Of a DNA stretch of 7,478 bases, positions 1 to 7,340 are shown piece by piece. Source of the DNA: an uncultured Alphaproteobacteria bacterium (GTDB lineage Bacteria > Pseudomonadota > Alphaproteobacteria > Bin95); contig CAJXVF010000105.1 of NCBI GenBank assembly GCA_913060845.1, positions 1 through 7,478 on the forward strand, given 5' to 3'. Each line of letters begins with the position of its first letter. The stretch's first letter is position 1. The position numbers and the translations under genes were made by a program. Below the pieces are notes generated by a model, which was not told the DNA's origin, searched no databases, and was given only the letters and a program-made list of their open reading frames with translations.

Positions 1-46
1 TACACCTCTCTATTCGTCGGCAGCGTCAGATGTGTATAAGAGACAG
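1..46 (+). other. Nextera/Tn5 sequencing adapter (artefact)
   Basis: This is not genomic DNA. Reading inward it contains TACAC (the end of the Illumina P5 sequence), CTCTCTAT at 6-13 (an i5 index, the one I know as N502/S502), TCGTCGGCAGCGTC at 14-27 (Nextera read-1 adapter) and AGATGTGTATAAGAGACAG at 28-46 (the 19-base Tn5 mosaic end). The biological sequence starts at base 47. Any reading frame that enters this stretch acquires false residues. Confidence 0.98.
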
Positions 47-1453
47 GTGCAAAACGCCAAAGCCGTTCCAATCATCATTGACCACACTTAGCGCACGGGC
101 TTTCGCCAGAATCGCAGCGCCATCGGCCCGCGCCAACGCGCCGGCACCCACAAGCAACATCGGGCGCTCAGCGCCTTCAAGGAAATCTGCTGCTTTGCTC
201 AACCCATCCGGGCCATCGCCTAGAAGTTCAGTCTTGTAGGTTTGATCGCCAACCTGGCCGATCACGCCAACCTTGAATCCACCCTGCAGCCAACGTTTGC
301 GGATACGAGCGTTAAAGACCGCCGCTTCAACGCGCGGGTCAGCGCCAATCAGCAGCAACCGGTCTGCATCTTCAACGCCAGCGAGGCCAGCGTTCAGGAT
401 ATATGCGCCACGCGGAACGGAGCCTTCAATCTTCATGCCGTCCTGGCGGCACTCGAAATGCGCGCCTTCAAACAAAGTTTTGGCTGCGAACATGGTTTCG
501 CAATCTGTCTGATCGCCAGCAATGACAGCCAACTTACCTGGCTCAGTCGCCTTGACCTTGTCCGCGACAACGCGGAGGACTGCGTCCCAATTACTTGGCT
601 TCAGCTTGCCATCAGCACCCCGCACATAGGGCTTGTCGAGGCGCTGCCGCTTAAGACCATCAACTGCGAAACGAGATTTATCAGACAGCCATTCTTCGTT
701 GACGTCCTCATGCAGGCGCGGAAGCACACGGAGTACTTCTGGCCCGCGCGCATCGATGCGTATGTTGGTTCCGACCGCATCCATCACGTCAATGCCTTCG
801 GTCTTCTGCAGCTCCCAAGGGCGCGCGACGAAGGCATATGGCTTGGAGGTCAATGCGCCAACGGGGCACAAGTCAATGATATTGCCGGAGAGTTCGGACG
901 CAATGCCTGCTTCCAGTGTCGAAATTTCCATATGTTCGCCACGGCCAAGTGCGCCGATGGCGGGCACGCCTGCAATCTCGTCCATGAAACGGACGCAGCG
1001 GGTGCAGTGGATGCACCGGGTCATGATCGTTTGGACCAGCGGGCCCATATATTTGTCGACGACGGCGCGCTTGTTTTCTTCAAAGCGGCTGCCAGATACG
1101 CCGTAGCCCATTGCTTGGTCTTGCAGATCACACTCGCCGCCCTGATCACAGATCGGGCAATCCAGCGGGTGGTTGATCAGCAGCATTTCCATCACGCCTT
1201 TGCGGGCATGCTGAACCATGGGCGAGTCCGTAAAGACTTCCATATTTTCGCCAGCCGGCATCGCGCAAGACGCTGCTGGTTTCGGCGGCCCGGGCTTGAT
1301 TTCAACCAGGCACATACGGCAGTTGCCAGCGATGGACAGGCGGTCGTGATAACAGAAACGCGGGATTTCCTTGCCCGCTTCCTCACAAGCCTGCAGCACT
1401 GTGGCACCGGCAGGAACCTCGACTTCTACGCCGTCAACTTTAAGCTTTGGCAT
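47..1453 (-). CDS. nuoG: NADH-quinone oxidoreductase subunit G, C-terminus cut off by contig end
   Basis: NuoG is the large iron-sulfur subunit of the NADH-oxidising arm of complex I, carrying electrons from NuoF/NuoE towards NuoB. 469 genuine residues are present; the family is usually near 680-700, so about a third is missing past base 47. Seen: an N-terminal 2Fe-2S domain with Cys34, 45, 48 and 63 (N1b); His95, Cys99, 102 and 108 (N5); Cys147, 150, 153 and 196 (N4); then the start of the molybdopterin-oxidoreductase-like domain from about residue 215. No cysteine set for the optional N7 cluster follows N4, so this is the mitochondrial-like type. The ATG at 1453-1451 follows the nuoF stop by 12 bases, with a GGGGGAA ribosome site 6 bases upstream. 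The frame runs on into the adapter and would add a false tail, LSLIHI, before a stop; that tail is not real. Confidence 0.97.
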
Positions 1454-1465
1454 CGCCCGTTCCCC

Positions 1466-2743
1466 CTACGCCGCCGCCTGCTGGCGCGCGAGAATACGTT
1501 TCTCAAGCTCCGGCCGGAAATGGCGCAATAGGCCCTGGATCGGCCAGGAACCACCGTCGCCATGGGCGCAGATTGTGTGGCCTTCGATTTCTTTGGTGAC
1601 CTGATGGAGCATATCAATCTCCTCCATCCGGGCATCGCCCGTCACCATTCGGTTCATCACGCGATTGACCCAGCCGAAGCCTTCACGGCACGGCGTGCAC
1701 TGGCCGCAGCTCTCATGCATGTAGAAATATGAAAGGCGCGCGATGGCTTTTACAACGTCCGTTGATTTATCCATAACGATGACGGCTGCAGTACCAAGCC
1801 CACTTTGGACTTCCTTCAGCGCATCGAAATCCATCAAAACGTCGTCGCAAATGTCTTTTGGCAGGATTGGTGTTGAAGACCCGCCAGGAATGACCGCCAG
1901 CAGATTATCCCATCCGCCGCGAACGCCGCCTGCATGCTTCTCGATCAGCTCACGCAACGGAATGCTCATCGCTTCTTCGACATTGCATGGCGTGTTCACG
2001 TGACCGGAAATGCAGAAAACCTTGGTGCCAGCGTTATTCTCGCGGCCAAAGCTGGAGAACCATGTGGCACCCCGGCGCAAAATTGTCGGTGCGGCTGCAA
2101 TGGTCTCGACGTTGTTCACTGTGGTCGGGCGGCCATAAAGGCCAGCCATAGCTGGGAATGGCGGTTTCAGGCGTGGTTGGCCCTTCTTGCCTTCCAGGCT
2201 TTCGATCAGTGCGGTTTCTTCGCCGCAGATATAAGCACCCGCGCCCCGATGCAGATACAAGTCGAAGTCATAACCGGTGCCGCAGGCGTTCTTGCCGATC
2301 AGTCCGGCGTCATAAGCTTCCGCGATGGCGGCGTCGACAACTTCAGCTTCGTTATGAAATTCGCCGCGGATATAGATATATCCAGCGGTAGCACCCATTG
2401 CGACGCCTGCGATCAAGCAGCCTTCAACGAGCTTGTGCGGGTCATTCCGCATCATGTCGCGGTCTTTGCAGGTGCCGGGCTCGCCCTCATCCGCATTCAC
2501 GACGAGATAACGTGGCAAGCCGTCGTCATTCTTCGGCATGAACGACCATTTAAGGCCGGTTGGGAAACCAGCACCGCCACGGCCACGTAGGCCAGAGGCT
2601 TTCATTTCATCCACGATCCAATCGCGGCCCTTCAGGATGATATCCTTCGTGCCGTCCCAATCACCGCGCTTTTTGGCGGCACTGAGATTCCACGGCTGGT
2701 TGCCGTAAAGGTTCGTGAAGATGCGGTCTTCAGCTTTGAGCAT
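1466..2743 (-). CDS. nuoF: NADH-quinone oxidoreductase subunit F (NADH/FMN-binding, 51 kDa)
   Basis: NuoF binds NADH and FMN at the tip of the complex I hydrophilic arm, takes the hydride, and passes electrons to its own 4Fe-4S cluster N3. The protein has 425 residues, the usual length for alphaproteobacterial or mitochondrial forms. Seen in order: the glycine-rich FMN/NADH loop [13 protein letters not shown] at residues 51-63; the [13 protein letters not shown] segment at 83-95; [13 protein letters not shown] at 167-179; and the N3 ligands Cys346, Cys349, Cys352 (in ESCGQCTPC) and Cys392, 40 residues beyond Cys352. The ATG at 2743-2741 lies 21 bases after the nuoE stop, with AGAGG at 2755-2751 and a 7-base spacer. 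It ends with TAG, 12 bases before nuoG. Nothing is missing or unusual. Confidence 0.98.
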   Translation of the reverse strand: MLKAEDRIFTNLYGNQPWNLSAAKKRGDWDGTKDIILKGRDWIVDEMKASGLRGRGGAGFPTGLKWSFMPKNDDGLPRYLVVNADEGEPGTCKDRDMMRNDPHKLVEGCLIAGVAMGATAGYIYIRGEFHNEAEVVDAAIAEAYDAGLIGKNACGTGYDFDLYLHRGAGAYICGEETALIESLEGKKGQPRLKPPFPAMAGLYGRPTTVNNVETIAAAPTILRRGATWFSSFGRENNAGTKVFCISGHVNTPCNVEEAMSIPLRELIEKHAGGVRGGWDNLLAVIPGGSSTPILPKDICDDVLMDFDALKEVQSGLGTAAVIVMDKSTDVVKAIARLSYFYMHESCGQCTPCREGFGWVNRVMNRMVTGDARMEEIDMLHQVTKEIEGHTICAHGDGGSWPIQGLLRHFRPELEKRILARQQAAA

Positions 2744-2764
2744 GGACTGGCCTCTACTTCCGGT

Positions 2765-3349
2765 TCACGCTTTGGCGGGCTCGGAACCACGGCGACCGTT
2801 TTGCGGTCCGTGTTCCGGCGTCTCGCCTTTAGCGAAGGCTTCCAAGATGCGCGTCGTCGATGCGGCATCCAGGTCCTCATAATAATCATCGTCGATTTGG
2901 ATCATCGGCGCGTTCACACATGCGCCGAGGCACTCGACCTCATGCAGGGAGAACTTGCCGTCCTCAGTCACTTGGCCGAAACCAATGCCGAGATGGTCTT
3001 TGCAGGCCTTCACGACATCATCAGAGCCGCGCAGCCAGCAAGGCGTTGTCGTGCAGACCTGCACCTTGTGCTGACCCTTCGGGGCCAGGAAGTACATCGT
3101 ATAGAAGGTCGCGACTTCCCATACGCGGATGGACGGCATTTCCAGCCGGTCAGCGATCATTTCAATCGCCGCGCGGGGAATCCAGCCGCCATGCTGGCGC
3201 TGTGCCAAATCAAGCAGCGGCATCACTGCCGATTGCTTCTTAATATCAGGATATTTGGCAATAATTACGTTGGCGCGCGCATCATGTTCTGCATCGAAAG
3301 CAAACGCTTTCGGCTGCATTTCATCTGGCGCAATATCCAGGCCGCTCAT
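2765..3349 (-). CDS. nuoE: NADH-quinone oxidoreductase subunit E (24 kDa, 2Fe-2S)
   Basis: NuoE is the thioredoxin-fold partner of NuoF and holds the off-path 2Fe-2S cluster N1a. The protein has 194 residues. Seen: a helical N-terminal region with a [11 protein letters not shown] segment at 76-86, then the cluster ligands Cys99 and Cys104 (CTTTPC) and Cys140 and Cys144 (CLGAC). After about residue 170 the tail is short, charged and low in complexity (from [13 protein letters not shown] to the end). Many alphaproteobacterial NuoE proteins I know of carry a longer tail, so this one is compact but functionally complete. Its ATG overlaps the nuoD TGA by four bases (ATGA, 3349-3346), which suggests translational coupling. 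A strong GGGGAGG at 3363-3357 with a 7-base spacer lies inside the end of nuoD. Confidence 0.98.
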   Translation of the reverse strand: MSGLDIAPDEMQPKAFAFDAEHDARANVIIAKYPDIKKQSAVMPLLDLAQRQHGGWIPRAAIEMIADRLEMPSIRVWEVATFYTMYFLAPKGQHKVQVCTTTPCWLRGSDDVVKACKDHLGIGFGQVTEDGKFSLHEVECLGACVNAPMIQIDDDYYEDLDAASTTRILEAFAKGETPEHGPQNGRRGSEPAKA

Positions 3350-4524
3350 CGATCGACCTCCCCGAAGACGATATCCATAGATCCGAGGATCGCGACGCTA
3401 TCCGCAAGCATGTGGCCTTTGGAGCAGAATTCCATGGCCTGCAAATGCGCAAAGCCTGGTGCGCGAATTTTGCAGCGATACGGCTTGTTGGTGCCATCTG
3501 AAACCAAGTACACAGCGAATTCGCCCTTAGGCGCTTCGACGGCAGTGTAGGTTTCGCCTTCAGGCACGTGGAAGCCTTCAGTATAGAGTTTGAAGTGGTG
3601 AATTAGCGCTTCCATGGAACGCTTCATCTGCCCACGATCCGGCGGCGCGATTTTACCATCTTCGGTCATGACGGGGCCATCCGGCATCTGCTCGATGCAT
3701 TGACGGATGATTTTCAGGCTTTCAGCCATTTCCTCAACCCGGCAGACATAGCGATCATAACAATCGCCATTTTTGCCGATGGGAACATCAAACTCGACCT
3801 TGTCGTAGGCATCGTAAGGCTGAGCGCGGCGGAGGTCGAAAGCGACGCCAGAACCACGCAGCATCGGGCCAGTAAAGCCCCAATCCAGCGCTTCTTTCTC
3901 AGTGACGACGCCAATGCCGACGGTGCGCTGCTTAAAGATACGGTTGCCGTCCAGCAAAGACCGCATGTCGTCTACAAACGCCGGGAATTGATCGCACCAA
4001 GCGATGATATCTTCTAGCATTCCTGCCGGCACATCCTGATGGACGCCACCTGGACGGAAATATGCGGCATGCAGGCGCGCGCCAGAGACACCTTCATAGA
4101 ATTCCATCAGCTTTTCGCGCTGCTCGAAACCCCAGAGCATCGGCGTCATCGCGCCAACGTCCATCGCGAACGCCGTAATATTCAGCAGATGGTTCAGAAC
4201 TCGGCTGATTTCAGCGAACAGCACACGCAGGTATTGGCCGCGTGGCGGCGGCGCAATGCCCATCAGCTTTTCAACGCCAAGGGCATAGGCATGCTCTTGG
4301 CTCATTGGCGCCACATAATCGAGGCGGTCGAAATATGGCAGCGCCTGAAGGTAGGTTTTGTATTCGATCAGCTTTTCGGTGCCGCGATGCAGCAGGCCGA
4401 TATGGCTGTCGATCCGCTCAACGATCTCGCCGTCGAGTTCCATCACCATGCGCAGCACGCCGTGGGCAGCAGGATGCTGCGGCCCAAAGTTGATGGTGTA
4501 ATTCTTGATGTGGGCTTCGGCCAT
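3346..4524 (-). CDS. nuoD: NADH-quinone oxidoreductase subunit D (49 kDa, quinone site)
   Basis: NuoD forms the quinone-binding cavity of complex I together with NuoB, at the foot of the hydrophilic arm. It descends from the NiFe-hydrogenase large subunit and carries no metal itself. The protein has 392 residues, typical for a stand-alone NuoD not fused to NuoC. Seen: [14 protein letters not shown] at residues 12-25, in which His21 aligns with bovine 49-kDa His59; LLHRGTEKL at 44-52, in which Arg47 aligns with the arginine dimethylated in the bovine subunit; and [11 protein letters not shown] at 61-71, in which Tyr70 aligns with bovine Tyr108, the quinone-headgroup partner. The ATG at 4524-4522 lies 9 bases after nuoC. 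Its ribosome site AAGG overlaps the nuoC stop codon (spacer 7). The 3' end overlaps nuoE by four bases. Confidence 0.98.
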   Translation of the reverse strand: MAEAHIKNYTINFGPQHPAAHGVLRMVMELDGEIVERIDSHIGLLHRGTEKLIEYKTYLQALPYFDRLDYVAPMSQEHAYALGVEKLMGIAPPPRGQYLRVLFAEISRVLNHLLNITAFAMDVGAMTPMLWGFEQREKLMEFYEGVSGARLHAAYFRPGGVHQDVPAGMLEDIIAWCDQFPAFVDDMRSLLDGNRIFKQRTVGIGVVTEKEALDWGFTGPMLRGSGVAFDLRRAQPYDAYDKVEFDVPIGKNGDCYDRYVCRVEEMAESLKIIRQCIEQMPDGPVMTEDGKIAPPDRGQMKRSMEALIHHFKLYTEGFHVPEGETYTAVEAPKGEFAVYLVSDGTNKPYRCKIRAPGFAHLQAMEFCSKGHMLADSVAILGSMDIVFGEVDR

Positions 4525-4533
4525 GGTCCTGCC

Positions 4534-5145
4534 TTAGTCCGCTTGATCTGCGGGGGCATCTTCGGCTTTCTCATCGCCCGGCAGATGGCGCTCAGCACCT
4601 TCCCATGGGCTCAAGAAATCGAAGCTGCGGAATTCTTGGGTAAGCTTAACGGGTTCATAGATCACCCGTTTTTGCTCTTCGTCATACCGGACTTCAACAT
4701 ATCCCGTCATCGGGAAATCTTTGCGGAGCGGATGGCCTTCAAAGCCATAATCCGTCAGCAAGCGGCGAAGGTCCGGATGGTCAGAGAAGAAGATGCCGTA
4801 CATATCCCAGGCTTCGCGCTCAAACCAATTGGCGGCGGCGAATACGTCCGAGACTGTTGGGACAGTCGTGTCTTCATCTGTGTTGATTTTGACGCGCACA
4901 CGATGGTTTTGGCGCACGCTCAACAGATTATAAACGACCTCAAATCGCTCTGGACGATCTGGGAAATCGACGCCACAGACATCAAGCAAAATCTTGAAAT
5001 CACAGGCACTATCGTCGCGCAGGAACGTCAAAACCTTGACGATGTCCTCGCGCCGCACAGTCAGCATCAGTTCGCCCAAGCGAATATTCTGCGTCTGGAT
5101 AACGTCGCCCAGCTGTTCAGCGATATGTTCCGCCAGTTCTTGCAC
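4534..5145 (-). CDS. nuoC: NADH-quinone oxidoreductase subunit C (30 kDa)
   Basis: NuoC is a cofactor-free structural subunit that packs against NuoD and NuoB in the connecting module. The protein has 203 residues. The family signature is clear at residues 109-145: it begins [10 protein letters not shown], continues through [18 protein letters not shown] and ends RKDFP. The C-terminal tail is acidic (from [14 protein letters not shown]). The start is a GTG at 5145-5143, supported by GGAGG at 5158-5154 with an 8-base spacer; no ATG in frame nearby would keep the conserved N-terminus. It lies 47 bases after nuoB and 9 bases before nuoD. It is separate from nuoD, unlike the NuoCD fusion of enterobacteria. 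Confidence 0.97.
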   Translation of the reverse strand: MQELAEHIAEQLGDVIQTQNIRLGELMLTVRREDIVKVLTFLRDDSACDFKILLDVCGVDFPDRPERFEVVYNLLSVRQNHRVRVKINTDEDTTVPTVSDVFAAANWFEREAWDMYGIFFSDHPDLRRLLTDYGFEGHPLRKDFPMTGYVEVRYDEEQKRVIYEPVKLTQEFRSFDFLSPWEGAERHLPGDEKAEDAPADQAD

Positions 5146-5192
5146 CGCTTAAGCCTCCCTGACCCGCTTCGAGCCTGTGATCAGATAGGTCA

Positions 5193-5738
5193 TCAGCGCA
5201 AAATCGTGCCGGTGCGTTTGATCTTCTTCTGCAATTGCAGAATGCCGTAGAGCAGTGCTTCAGCCGTTGGCGGGCAGCCGGGCACATAGATGTCGACCGG
5301 AACGATCCGGTCACAGCCGCGCACAACGGAATAGCTGTAGTGATAATAACCGCCGCCATTGGCGCAGGAGCCCATGGAGATGACCCAGCGTGGCTCCGCC
5401 ATCTGGTCATAGACCTTGCGGAGTGCAGGAGCCATTTTATTGGTCAAGGTACCAGCGACGATCATCACATCGGACTGGCGTGGGCTTGGGCGGAATACAA
5501 CGCCAAACCGGTCTAAGTCGTAGCGTGAGCATGCGGTGTGCATCATTTCAACGGCGCAGCAAGCAAGGCCAAACGTCATCGGCCAGAGCGAGCCAGAACG
5601 CGCCCAATTCACCAAGCCATCAAGGTTCGCGACGACAAAGCCTTTGTCATCAAGCTCACCGGTGACACCTTTAATAATGGCGTCTTGTTCAGCGCCTGGG
5701 CCAACAACGGGTCCCGATTGCGTGTCCATCACTCCCAT
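5193..5738 (-). CDS. nuoB: NADH-quinone oxidoreductase subunit B (PSST, N2 cluster)
   Basis: NuoB carries N2, the last iron-sulfur cluster of complex I, which reduces quinone in the cavity shared with NuoD. The protein has 181 residues if it starts at ATG 5738-5736 (MGVMDTQSG), or 178 if it starts at the second ATG, 5729-5727. Counting from the second ATG, the N2 ligands are the adjacent pair Cys57-Cys58 ([10 protein letters not shown]), Cys122 (MGSCANGG) and Cys152 ([12 protein letters not shown]). The long central block is almost the mitochondrial sequence. I prefer the first ATG because AAGGG lies 9 bases upstream; it overlaps nuoA by 10 bases. The second ATG overlaps the nuoA stop as TGATG but its GGGAG is only 2 bases away. 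An upstream in-frame extension to 5810 lies wholly inside nuoA and is not credible. Confidence 0.96.
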   Translation of the reverse strand: MGVMDTQSGPVVGPGAEQDAIIKGVTGELDDKGFVVANLDGLVNWARSGSLWPMTFGLACCAVEMMHTACSRYDLDRFGVVFRPSPRQSDVMIVAGTLTNKMAPALRKVYDQMAEPRWVISMGSCANGGGYYHYSYSVVRGCDRIVPVDIYVPGCPPTAEALLYGILQLQKKIKRTGTILR

Positions 5739-6103
5739 TCGAGCGCGCCCTTTTTCCATTCGTAGATAAAGCCAATGGTCAGAATGCCGAGGAACGCCAT
5801 CATCGACCAAAATCCAAATACGCCAATGTCGCCAAGCGCTACCGCCCAGGGAAACAAGAACGCGACTTCGAGATCGAAGATGATGAACAGAATGGCGACC
5901 AGATAGAACCGAACGTCAAACTTGCCGCGGCTGTCAGAAAACGCTTCGAATCCGCACTCATAAGCAGACACCTTTTCAGGATCCGGCTTCTGGCGCGCGA
6001 TAATGAATGAGGCTGTCACAGCAGCCAATGCGATGCCGCCTGCGATCCCGAAGAAAATCAGGATCGGCAGATATTCGATCAGCAGGTTTTCCAACCCGGC
6101 CAT
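5729..6103 (-). CDS. nuoA: NADH-quinone oxidoreductase subunit A (ND3-like membrane subunit)
   Basis: NuoA is a small inner-membrane subunit of complex I equivalent to mitochondrial ND3. It helps form the junction between the quinone cavity and the proton-pumping arm. The protein has 124 residues with three predicted membrane helices, at about 10-36, 65-86 and 93-114. Family marks are YECGFEA at 48-54, whose Cys50 corresponds to the loop cysteine used as the conformational switch marker in mammalian ND3, and [21 protein letters not shown] at 62-82 with conserved acids Asp77 and Glu79 in helix 2. It is the first gene of the operon: the opposite-strand methyltransferase begins beyond it. The ATG at 6103-6101 is preceded by AGGGGGG at 6115-6109 with a 5-base spacer. 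Confidence 0.97.
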   Translation of the reverse strand: MAGLENLLIEYLPILIFFGIAGGIALAAVTASFIIARQKPDPEKVSAYECGFEAFSDSRGKFDVRFYLVAILFIIFDLEVAFLFPWAVALGDIGVFGFWSMMAFLGILTIGFIYEWKKGALEWE

Positions 6104-6158
6104 GCTGGCCCCCCTGGCACTGGCGACTCACGTACGAGCCTGCCCTAAACTGCGGCGC

Positions 6159-6187
6159 ACTTTAGTCAGCCAGCGCGCCATGTGCAA
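6159..6187 (-). promoter_or_regulatory. Candidate promoter of the nuo operon
   Basis: Reading the minus strand, TTGCAC (6187-6182) is followed after exactly 17 bases by TAAAGT (6164-6159). The -10-like box keeps the key T, A and final T; the -35-like box matches only TTG of the consensus. A start near 6151 would give an untranslated leader of about 47 bases before nuoA. This is a pattern match only; alphaproteobacterial promoters often deviate and another site in the region is possible. Confidence 0.35.
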
Positions 6188-6250
6188 TCGACGCTTTGCC
6201 ACAGATTAAAACAATCTTTGTTCAGCGCCTTAGAAAACGGCTGGAGACGC

Positions 6251-6330
6251 TGTTAGCGCTAGCACAAACCCAGCCTAAGCCATGCGCACCCTTATGCAGC
6301 GCGCGCCAACCTGTCATGCTAGAAACTAGC
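6251..6330. repeat. CTAG-containing inverted repeats in the divergent intergenic region
   Basis: Two short dyads lie between nuoA and the methyltransferase gene. TGTTAGCGCTAGCA at 6251-6264 is a near-perfect palindrome around TAGCGCTA. GCTAG-AAA-CTAGC at 6318-6330 is a perfect 5-base inverted repeat with a 3-base spacer, ending 26 bases before the methyltransferase ATG. Either could be a regulator site for the rightward gene, but no known operator is recognised. The rest of 6104-6356 holds no gene that I can support. Confidence 0.3.
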
Positions 6331-6356
6331 GTAAGTCCCAAGGATTCTTGACATAT

Positions 6357-7073
6357 ATGACGGACACAAAACCCTCCGTCTACGAGAGCGGCGAATACCT
6401 GGATGCCAATCCTGACTGGCATATGGAGGATTCTGCATGGAAAGCCACCAATATCAGCGAGATGCTCAAGCGCGAATCTGTGTCCTTTGAGTCGGCAGTG
6501 GAAGTTGGATGCGGGGCTGGGCTTATCCTGCAAGAACTGGCTGGCGATTTCCCAGAAAAGCAATGGACCGGATTCGACATTTCGCCCGACGCGGAGCAGT
6601 TCTGGCAGCGTTGGACGGATGGCCCGGTAACTTATCAACGTGGAGACTATCTAGGCACTAGCGAACCCAATGATCTGGTGCTGCTGATCGACGTGTTTGA
6701 GCACGTAGACGACTATATTGGATTTCTGCGGCGCTTGTCCGGCCTTGGTAAAGCGTTCGTGTTCCACATCCCGCTTGATCTGAACGCGCAAGGACTGATG
6801 CGCGGCAGCATGCTGAAAAGTAGGGCGCATGTCGGCCATCTGCACTATTTCAGCAAAGATACTGCCCTCGCGACCCTCCAAGACACTGGCTATGAGATTA
6901 AGGCTTGGCAATTTACAGGCAGCTCACAACATGCCGGACGGTCATCCAGGCCGCTTCGAACCCGCATCGCAAACTTGCCCCGGCGGATGATGTTCCCCGT
7001 AGCGCCAGAAACGACTGCCCTGCTTATGGGCGAATACAGCCTGCTCGTTCTGGCGGAACCGAAACCTCGCTGA
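6357..7073 (+). CDS. Class I SAM-dependent methyltransferase, substrate unknown
   Basis: The protein has 238 residues and a Rossmann-type methyltransferase core of the Methyltransf_11/23 kind. Seen: the SAM-binding glycine motif VEVGCGAG at 48-55; GFDIS at 72-76, whose Asp74 would be near the SAM ribose; LVLLIDVFEHVDD at 107-119, the typical motif IV region; FHIPLD at 136-141; and GHLHYFSKDTALATLQDTGY at 160-179, common in small-molecule or glycan-associated methyltransferases. There is no signal peptide or membrane helix, so it is probably cytosolic. The ATG at 6357 is chosen; AAGGA at 6340-6344 is 12 bases away, which is long. A TTG at 6348 in the same frame would add three residues but sits too close to that site. 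The gene is transcribed away from the nuo operon. I cannot name the substrate; neighbours do not decide it. Confidence 0.85.
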   Translation: MTDTKPSVYESGEYLDANPDWHMEDSAWKATNISEMLKRESVSFESAVEVGCGAGLILQELAGDFPEKQWTGFDISPDAEQFWQRWTDGPVTYQRGDYLGTSEPNDLVLLIDVFEHVDDYIGFLRRLSGLGKAFVFHIPLDLNAQGLMRGSMLKSRAHVGHLHYFSKDTALATLQDTGYEIKAWQFTGSSQHAGRSSRPLRTRIANLPRRMMFPVAPETTALLMGEYSLLVLAEPKPR

Positions 7074-7127
7074 TCTGACTGCGGGTCCAGTTAACGATTC
7101 ATCCCCAGGCATGAATTCGCGCCACCG

Positions 7128-7155
7128 TTGACTCCATCTAACACCGCTTTACGGT
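7128..7155 (+). promoter_or_regulatory. Candidate promoter of the riboswitch-led gene
   Basis: TTGACT at 7128-7133 matches five of six bases of the -35 consensus. With a 16-base spacer, TACGGT at 7150-7155 keeps the essential first T, second A and final T of a -10 box. A start near 7162 would place transcription just upstream of the first riboswitch stem, which is the expected arrangement. The stretch from 7074 to 7127 contains no gene, and I see no clear hairpin-plus-T-run terminator for the methyltransferase gene in it. Confidence 0.45.
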
Positions 7156-7173
7156 GAGCACATAGCTGTCGAA

Positions 7174-7340
7174 CCCCGCCGGGAGAGAACGCGCTTGGGC
7201 CGCAAGCCTGGAAGCGTCGCCGAAGGAGCAACCGCCCCGGAAACTCTCAGGCGCAAGGACCGCAACGGGACCTAACAACTCTGGAGAGTGACGCAACAGC
7301 GTCCGCCGAAGGGATAACGATCTCAGGCGAAAGGACAGAG
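7174..7340 (+). promoter_or_regulatory. Tandem glycine riboswitch (two gcvT-type aptamers)
   Basis: Two successive glycine aptamers are visible. Aptamer 1 has an outer stem from CCCG 7175-7178 with CGGG 7266-7269 plus CGG 7180-7182 with CCG 7260-7262; P2 GAGAG 7183-7187 with CTCTC 7244-7248; a long hairpin at 7191-7217; and the conserved core GCCGAAGGAGCAA, then CTCAGGCGCAAGGACC. Aptamer 2 has P1 CTCTG 7279-7283 with CAGAG 7336-7340; P2 GAGA 7284-7287 with TCTC 7321-7324; a short hairpin GACGC-AACA-GCGTC at 7290-7303; and the core GCCGAAGGGATAACG, then CTCAGGCGAAAGGACAGAG. The linker between them is about 9 bases, as is usual. In this family glycine binding normally turns on glycine-cleavage (gcvT-H-P) genes. 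That the next gene here is gcvT is inference, since it lies outside the window. Confidence 0.95.

Noticed and set aside
242..1531. Long plus-strand open frame (429 codons) antisense to nuoG
   Set aside because: It lies wholly opposite conserved nuoG and nuoF codons, its product resembles no family I know and has no plausible ribosome site; it is a by-product of the codon bias on the true strand.
1934..3550. Plus-strand open frames of about 218 and 249 codons opposite nuoF and nuoE
   Set aside because: Opposite strongly conserved coding sequence; low-complexity, arginine/histidine/cysteine-rich products typical of antisense translation.
4039..5250. Long plus-strand open frame (403 codons) antisense to nuoD, nuoC and part of nuoB
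   Set aside because: It spans three well-conserved genes on the other strand and shows no recognisable domain; a shadow frame.
6348..6353. TTGACA as a perfect -35 promoter box
   Set aside because: It lies only 4 bases before the chosen ATG, and no -10-like box follows at 16-18 bases; a start there would also be inside the coding region.
6222..6638. Minus-strand open frame of 138 codons across the intergenic region and the start of the methyltransferase gene
   Set aside because: It runs antisense to the SAM-binding motif region of a recognisable protein and has no family resemblance.
6357..7073. Methyltransferase as NDUFAF7/MidA, the complex I arginine methyltransferase
   Set aside because: That family is much longer (roughly 350-440 residues) with different motifs; this 238-residue protein fits the Methyltransf_11/23 type instead.
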